Assembly (NCBI GenBank): GCA_033085395.1
Contig: JANQBS010000025.1
Location: forward strand, 215,324 to 279,323
Direction of reading: 5' to 3'
Length of the DNA: 64,000 bases
Source of the DNA: Xanthoparmelia taractica
Taxonomy: Eukaryota; Ascomycota; Lecanoromycetes; Lecanorales; Parmeliaceae
The notes beneath the pieces are model-generated. The model did no database searches, was not told the origin of the DNA, and worked only from the letters and a program-made list of their open reading frames with translations. Shown one piece after another: positions 58,855-64,000 of the stretch; within the stretch, counting starts at the first letter, position 1, and each line of letters begins with the position of its first letter. Position numbers and translations under genes: made by a program.

Positions 58855-60310
58855 ATGGATCCATACACACGAGCAAGCAAAGATGCATACATTAGCATCA
58901 GAAACAATAAGTTTTATTTCACCTTTGAAGCCAAAGGCTATCCGCAAGAGGGAGAGTTTGGCCATCTAGGGCTCATCCAACCCTATTTCGCCGAACTTCA
59001 TCCGGACCGTCCTCTGGGAAGACCTCTCAATCACACTGAAGCATCATCATCCCTTCTTCGAATCCCCAAATTACTCCCTGCAAATTGCCTTGACAAGGAT
59101 CAGTATCCATGGAACATCCTCTGCTCCGGACCTGAAGGCTGGGAATGGGATTTGCAGCGCCACTCACTCTACCAAGAATTCAACGTTGATGCATACAAAT
59201 ACCAGACACAGCGATCTCCCAACAAGAACCCCTCAGATACGCAGTCTGCAATGTCTACAGTGACAGGGAACGCGCTGCAGACCTCGTACCCGTAAGTTAG
59301 ACCTGACCTTTCTTCGCTTCCGCCAAGTCTTCTAAGAGCAAAACCACACAACCAGGCCCGTCACCCCCAAGTCATTCAACGCAAACCAACCTCCCACCAT
59401 CCGCCTCTTTCCTCTCAGTAATTATACTTTCGGTACCAAAGAGCACCAACCCGAAGAAGATCCGTCGGTGCTCGCACGCCTGAAGAGATTGGAAGAGCAT
59501 TATGTGAACCATGGCATGCGCCGAACCTGCGAGGGCGTCCTGGTCTGCCATGAACACAACCACCCGCACATTCTAATGCTGCAAATTGCCAACGCTTTTT
59601 TCAAGCTGTATGTCACCCCTCATCCACCTCTCCCCTTCTTCTGAGCTTGTATAGCTGACACGTTCGAAATCGCTAGACCAGGCGACTACCTTCACGACGA
59701 CGAGGACGAAATCGAAGGTTTCAAATCGCGTCTCAACGAGCGCTTGGCGCCGTCTGGGACCCAATTCTCCGGCGAGGGTGTCAACGATGAGTGGCAGATC
59801 GCAGACACGATCGCGCAATGGTGGAGACCCAGCTTCGAGACCTTCATGTATCCGTACTACCCGGCGCATGTGACGAGGCCAAAGGAGTGCAAGAAGCTCT
59901 ATTTCATTCAGCTGCCCAAGAGCAGTACGACTTGATCCGTTCTCTTAGTAAAGTCACTTGAAAGCTAATCGATGTGGAATGCAGAAGTCCTTAGCGTTCC
60001 CAAAAACATGAAACTCCTCGCGGTCCCTCTGTTCGAACTCTATGATAATACCGCCCGCTACGGTCCTCAGCTCTCGGCTATCCCGCATCTACTGTCGCGA
60101 TATAACTTCGAGTATGTGGATGAAGATGGGAATGTAGTTGCTCAAACTCCAGGTATGGACCCGGGAACTCCCAGTGCTAGGGTCTTGGCTGGGGGTCAAG
60201 ACTCTGAGCCGACAATGAACGGGGACGGCAATGAGGAGAATGAAGTCAACGGATATGAAGAGGATGGTAACGATGATGCCACTTCAGCGGTTCCTGCGAA
60301 TAAGGAATGA
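58855..60310 (+). CDS. Pre-mRNA cleavage factor Im 25 kDa subunit (CFIm25/NUDT21), with a possible N-terminal extension
   Basis: CFIm25 binds UGUA elements and guides poly(A)-site choice in the nucleus. Core model from ATG 59251: exons 59251-59291, 59356-59607, 59677-59924 and 59985-60310, 288 residues. It carries PPTIRLFPLSNYTFGTKE, RRTCEGVLVCHEHNHPHILM, a Nudix-like KLPGDYLHDDEDEIEGFKSR lacking a proper hydrolase signature (as in the family), QIADTIAQWWRPSFETFMYP, LPKSKVLSVPKNMKLLAVPL and an acidic tail. In frame upstream, with no stop, are another 132 codons from ATG 58855 (including NNKFYFTFEAKGYPQEGEFG and SGPEGWEWDLQRHSLYQEF). The family normally starts close to the TIRLFPL strand. The extra part may be a real extension or a separate short gene whose end overlaps. 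Core call firm, extension uncertain. Confidence 0.85.
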
Positions 60311-60751
60311 GTGTGACAAGTCTACAATTGAAGGCTCGAGCAGTCCAGCTAGGTCTGGTCATTCATCAGCAGGAGTTTTACGCAAAAGCAAAGCAACTCG
60401 CTCTAATAATTTCGCTCTAGGGCGCGGGATTCTATGGAAAAGTTGCAGCTGGCTGAGGAAGCCGGGACAGATCGTGAGCATTTGGCGTGGATTGGATGTT
60501 GCAGCATCAAAGATTCCCATAGAAGCATTTCATTTCGAGAGAGCAAGTTGTGCTCTCTCTCGTGCCTGTATGTAGCAACAATCGGAAAATACAAATCATG
60601 CATTAGATGAAAACATTCTATCAAGCAAGTATCCTAATCCCACCTCGGGACTTACCTACACTTTTCTCCGCCAACCTAGGGGACGTACCTTACTGTTGTA
60701 CCACCCAGCAACCCTGCACCCTACGCAACCCCACCACCATTACACGCCACC
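60311..60751. other. Intergenic region
   Basis: No gene seen. It contains the end of the CFIm25 transcript and the promoter of the dephospho-CoA kinase gene. The stretch before the ATG is CCACC-rich, giving a good CACCATG start context. Confidence 0.5.
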
Positions 60752-61579
60752 ATGATCCTCATCGGTCTAACCGGCTCTCTCGCCACGGGCAAATCCACCG
60801 TCTCCACCCTCCTCCACCTCCCCCCCTACAACCTCCCCATCATAGACGCCGACCTCCTCGCCCGCGAAGCCCTCCTCCCAGGCACCTACGCCTACACGCA
60901 AATCCTCCGCCAATTCGGCCCCTCGACCCCCGACCTCCTGCAACCCCTCTCCCCATCCTCCCCGCTCGGCCTCGGCGCCAACAGCTCCCGGGAAATCAAC
61001 CGCGCCGCGCTCGGGCGCCGCGTTTTCGGCTCCAGCGAGGCGAAACGAAGGGATCGGGCGGTGCTGAATGGGATTGTGCATCCGATGGTCAGGATGGCGA
61101 TGGCGAGGTGGATTCTGTATTATTTTGTTCGGGGATGGTGGGCCGTGGTGCTGGATATACCGCTCCTTTATGAATCCGGGCTCGACGTTTTCGTCTCCGT
61201 GGTCGTCATGGTCGCGGTGTCGGATGCGGAGGTGCAGATGCGAAGGTTGAGGGAACGGGATAAAGGGTTGAGTCAGGAAGAAGCGGAGGATCGGGTGGGG
61301 AGCCAGATGGGGGTTGAGGAGAAGGTGGGGAGGACGAGGGCGAGGGGGGATAGGAGAGGTAAGGTCGTGTGGAATGATGTGGATAAGGGGGGTTTGGAGA
61401 GGGAGGTCGGGAGGGTTGTTGGAGAGTTGAGGGGGGAGGGGAGGGGGAGGGCGTGGGAGTGGTGGTTGGTGGGGAGTCCGTGGGGGGCGTTGGGGGTCAG
61501 TGGGTGGGAGGTTTTTTTGGGGTGGAGGGCGAGGAGGAGGTGGGAGGTGGAGAGGGAGAGGGAGAGGGCGAGGTTGTAG
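60752..61579 (+). CDS. Dephospho-CoA kinase
   Basis: Catalyses the last step of coenzyme A synthesis, phosphorylating dephospho-CoA with ATP. Single exon, 275 residues. The Walker A loop GSLATGKST is at residues 8-16, followed by PIIDADLLAREAL (acceptor-site DAD) and a lid region (ALGRRVFGSSEAKRRDRAVL). VHPMV and VVLDIPLLYESGLD are typical of CoaE/Cab5 enzymes, and DRVGSQM comes late. The final 60 residues are rich in Trp, Arg and Gly and may be an extension. The gene's first 300 bases are strongly C-rich and the rest strongly G-rich, with a sharp switch near 61,030, yet the protein reads normally across it. The start has a CACCATG context. Confidence 0.9.
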   Translation: MILIGLTGSLATGKSTVSTLLHLPPYNLPIIDADLLAREALLPGTYAYTQILRQFGPSTPDLLQPLSPSSPLGLGANSSREINRAALGRRVFGSSEAKRRDRAVLNGIVHPMVRMAMARWILYYFVRGWWAVVLDIPLLYESGLDVFVSVVVMVAVSDAEVQMRRLRERDKGLSQEEAEDRVGSQMGVEEKVGRTRARGDRRGKVVWNDVDKGGLEREVGRVVGELRGEGRGRAWEWWLVGSPWGALGVSGWEVFLGWRARRRWEVERERERARL

Positions 61580-62786
61580 GTTGGAGAGATGGCTAAGGTG
61601 AGATTATTACGCCTTTGCGAGAGAGGAGGAACGATGCTTTCCCTGAAGGAAGACCTTCATCCCCTACGTCTTTCAATACAGGTGAGAAAACTTGGCGCTA
61701 GAGGGAGACAAACATCTCCGCAAAAGCCAGTGAACTCCTGCTCTCTTCTCAGTGTCTGGCTCTGCTCTCGCTCTTTTCACAGATCACTATCTCCGCGTCT
61801 ACAATATCTCTGTTAGAGGGTTGTTCCTCGTACGAGTATCTTTCATTGATACCTGCAATCTCTGATCTTTCATGTATGAGCTGAGATACTCCCATCCTCT
61901 TTTCCATTGCCGTTCACTCCCCTTTAGCCAGCTCTTCTCCCCTCTCTCCTTCTTCCAATCATACACACCGACACCTCTCCAATCAAATAACCAAAACCCG
62001 TCTACCAAAAAGGCAGCATGCACTATCCGTCCTTGACGATAGCATTTCCTATCATCGCACCACCACCACTTCTACAACATCTTCTAATGACCAGGGTGAT
62101 CGATTAGACGTTTCACAGCCTCTCAAAGAACTTATACAATGGGTCCTTCGACGAGATGAAGGAGGAGAGGACGGATACGCTAGGTTTGGAGATAGAACCG
62201 AAGATTTCAGCAATACCACATTTGAGAAATTGTATATAGTATGAATGTATAAAGGTATTGTATTAGAGGAATGGGTGTGGTTGATGGGGATGAGACCCAA
62301 GATAGCTTATAAATTGCTGACTCATGCCCAAAGTCAACTCACTCCTCTACTCAACTTTTTATATAAGCAAGACAAGCGTACTATTCTCGTCGTGACTTCT
62401 TGTGTACTGAGGTAACCAGCAATCCGCCAACGCTTTTCATGTACGCATTCCCCAAAGACCGACCGCTGCAGCGGCATCGAATAAACCTATATAGGGAATC
62501 TGAAGAGGTAGGCACCACACCGCAATCATAAATCTCAATCTGATAATGCGCCCCTCCTTTGTACGATGATCCAGCTGCTATTATTGTGGACAGAGCTGTT
62601 GCGCTTCACATCAAGGTTTCACCACTGCTCCGTTTAAAATTGCTTGCGGACTTGCCCACGTCGCCAGAGCCCTTGGGTGAGCCTCCCGTGCTTGTCGCAG
62701 AGACTCCGAGTACGCAGGTCCCTTGCTATTGAAAGGTGCCTCCCTCAGCTCTCCGTAGGCTATACGTGTTCCCTGGGATATGCAAC
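61580..62786. other. Intergenic region before the AT-rich block
   Basis: Base composition is still ordinary. Only short frames without motifs were seen; no supported gene. Confidence 0.55.
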
Positions 62787-64000
62787 TTTAGGGTTAGGGC
62801 TAACATTATCAAAATGCCAACATATCAACCAAAACTCTATAACAACTCAGCATTATTATAATATATAATATTTCTTCTTTATTGCTAACAAGTGAGAACC
62901 TAAATTATCGTCTTTTAGATCTTATTGACCTTTCAATTCGTGAAAATACTATTAATACGTCTTCTTCTTCTTTATCTTCTTTTTTCTTTTCTTTTATTAT
63001 TCTTCTTCTATTACTTTCGTCTCTTCTATCTCTTTCGCCTCTTTTATCGCGCTATTCTCGCTATAATAAGATTTACGATAAGATCTAAAATAAGGTTTAT
63101 AGAGTATAAGATAAAGAAAGTATTATTAATATTAGTGAATCTAATGTAATAGATATATTTATTATTCTTTTAATTAAATTTCTATCTCTCTTTATATCTT
63201 CAAATAAATATAATTTAAAATATAATAGTCTCTTAAATTTCTTTTTAAATTACTTAGTAATAAAATTATTTAATCGCTATTAAACAACCTTAAGATTTAG
63301 AATCTATTCTTCGTCTTAGTATTCTTATTTACGCTTAATCTTATTCTTTTTTCGTTGATCCGCCTACATTAAATCGTTATTAATACTCTTTAATAAGACA
63401 CTAACTACTAAAGCGAAGTTATATACTTTATCAAGTTTTTTTAATAATGCTAAATTATAATTTTTAGTCTTAATTTCTTGAATTAACTAATTAACTTACT
63501 TTACGTTTGCTAAAGTAAAAGATATCAAGATTAAGTTATTATTAGACGCTATAACCGTGAATTTAGAGGGCTTAATTAAGTTTAATTTCTCTAATTCTAA
63601 TGCTTTAAGTCTCAATTTATTTAAAATAATCTATAGCTATATTAAAAATAGCTCGCTTTTCTATCACGTATGTTTAATATTCTATTTTATTATAGTATTC
63701 TTTCTAGCCATTTAAATCAATAGAAGAAAATTCGTTTTATTTATTATATAATCTTCTTTATATCGTGTATTTTCTTCGAGATATCTACGATATGCACTCG
63801 CTAAAGATTAAAAGAATTTAATATTTAATAACTAAAGAATATATATAATATGGGCAGAGAGATATAAAAGAATAATATCGTTGCTGGTATAGAATTGTAT
63901 AATCTTCGTATTAATATGTGATGAATAATCGTTAAAAATAAGAAGACGATATTGTTCTTTAAGCGTCTTTCGAGTCTACGATTTAAAGTATCTATAGAAG
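62787..64000. repeat. AT-rich block, probably RIP-mutated repeat, with a telomere-like dimer at its edge
   Basis: From about 62,820 the sequence becomes extremely AT-rich and stays so to the window end. CpA and TpG are rare while TpA is very common; bases 63,061-63,120 contain neither CA nor TG. That is the expected footprint of repeat-induced point mutation in ascomycetes. No transposon protein can be read any more. At the border (62,787-62,799) is TTTAGGGTTAGGG, two units of the common fungal telomere repeat. The block probably continues beyond the window. Confidence 0.75.

Noticed and set aside
60607..61173. 188-codon plus-strand frame rich in Pro, Arg and His
   Set aside because: Overlaps the dephospho-CoA kinase in another frame; a product of its C-rich composition.
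1..64000. CRISPR arrays, rRNA or tRNA genes
   Set aside because: No regularly spaced repeats and no convincing tRNA or rRNA sequence was seen by eye; a tRNA scan could still find one I missed.

Overview
The window looks like a chromosome segment of a filamentous ascomycete (Pezizomycotina). The genes carry short GT-AG introns (about 45-125 bases, most 50-90) with CTGAC/CTAAC-like branch sites. The families are typical of that group: rhodopsin-domain (PTH11-like) membrane proteins, an F-box gene with the fungal CxxCG cysteine motif, DUF6594, a LaeA-like methyltransferase, a HeLo-ankyrin protein and PXB/DUF3818. The right end falls into very AT-rich DNA that looks RIP-mutated. I cannot name the species. 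All exon models were worked out by hand from splice signals and family conservation, with no transcript evidence.

Layout. At 1-0.8 kb is the 5' part of a rhodopsin-domain gene on the minus strand, cut by the window edge. From 0.8 to 14.9 kb is a gene-poor stretch with a frameshifted F-box gene (3.2-4.2 kb) and weak coding remnants. From 15 to 20.7 kb are an aldo-keto reductase, a DUF6594 membrane protein and a secreted GH128 glucanase. At 22.2-23.2 kb is a second, degraded rhodopsin-domain copy. From 25.1 to 31 kb are an 8-exon APC permease, a PXB-DUF3818 protein and a small secreted protein with an internal duplication. From 32.9 to 41.7 kb are a methyltransferase lacking a visible first exon, a VOC protein, a broken P450 and a Gfo/Idh/MocA oxidoreductase. 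From 42.8 to 49.3 kb are a Sec14-like protein, a 10-exon LaeA-like methyltransferase and a class V aminotransferase. At 49.8-50.1 kb is a MITE with perfect 30-base ends. At 51.1-53 kb is a HeLo-ankyrin protein. At 54.7-55.7 kb is a broken sesquiterpene-synthase gene. From 57 to 61.6 kb lie a second Sec14-like paralogue and two housekeeping genes (CFIm25 and dephospho-CoA kinase). From about 62.8 kb to the end is AT-rich repeat DNA.

How the parts relate. There is no single intact pathway cluster. Intact core genes alternate with decayed accessory or secondary-metabolism genes: four clear broken genes (F-box, rhodopsin-like, P450, terpene synthase) plus fainter remnants. Several apparently functional oxidoreductases and methyltransferases sit among them. 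This suggests an accessory region whose natural-product genes are being lost. The most notable items are the terpene-synthase pseudogene with stops, frameshifts and a GC-AG intron; the two Sec14 paralogues with identical intron phases; a recurrent C-rich to G-rich switch inside coding exons; and the HeLo-ankyrin and duplicated secreted proteins.
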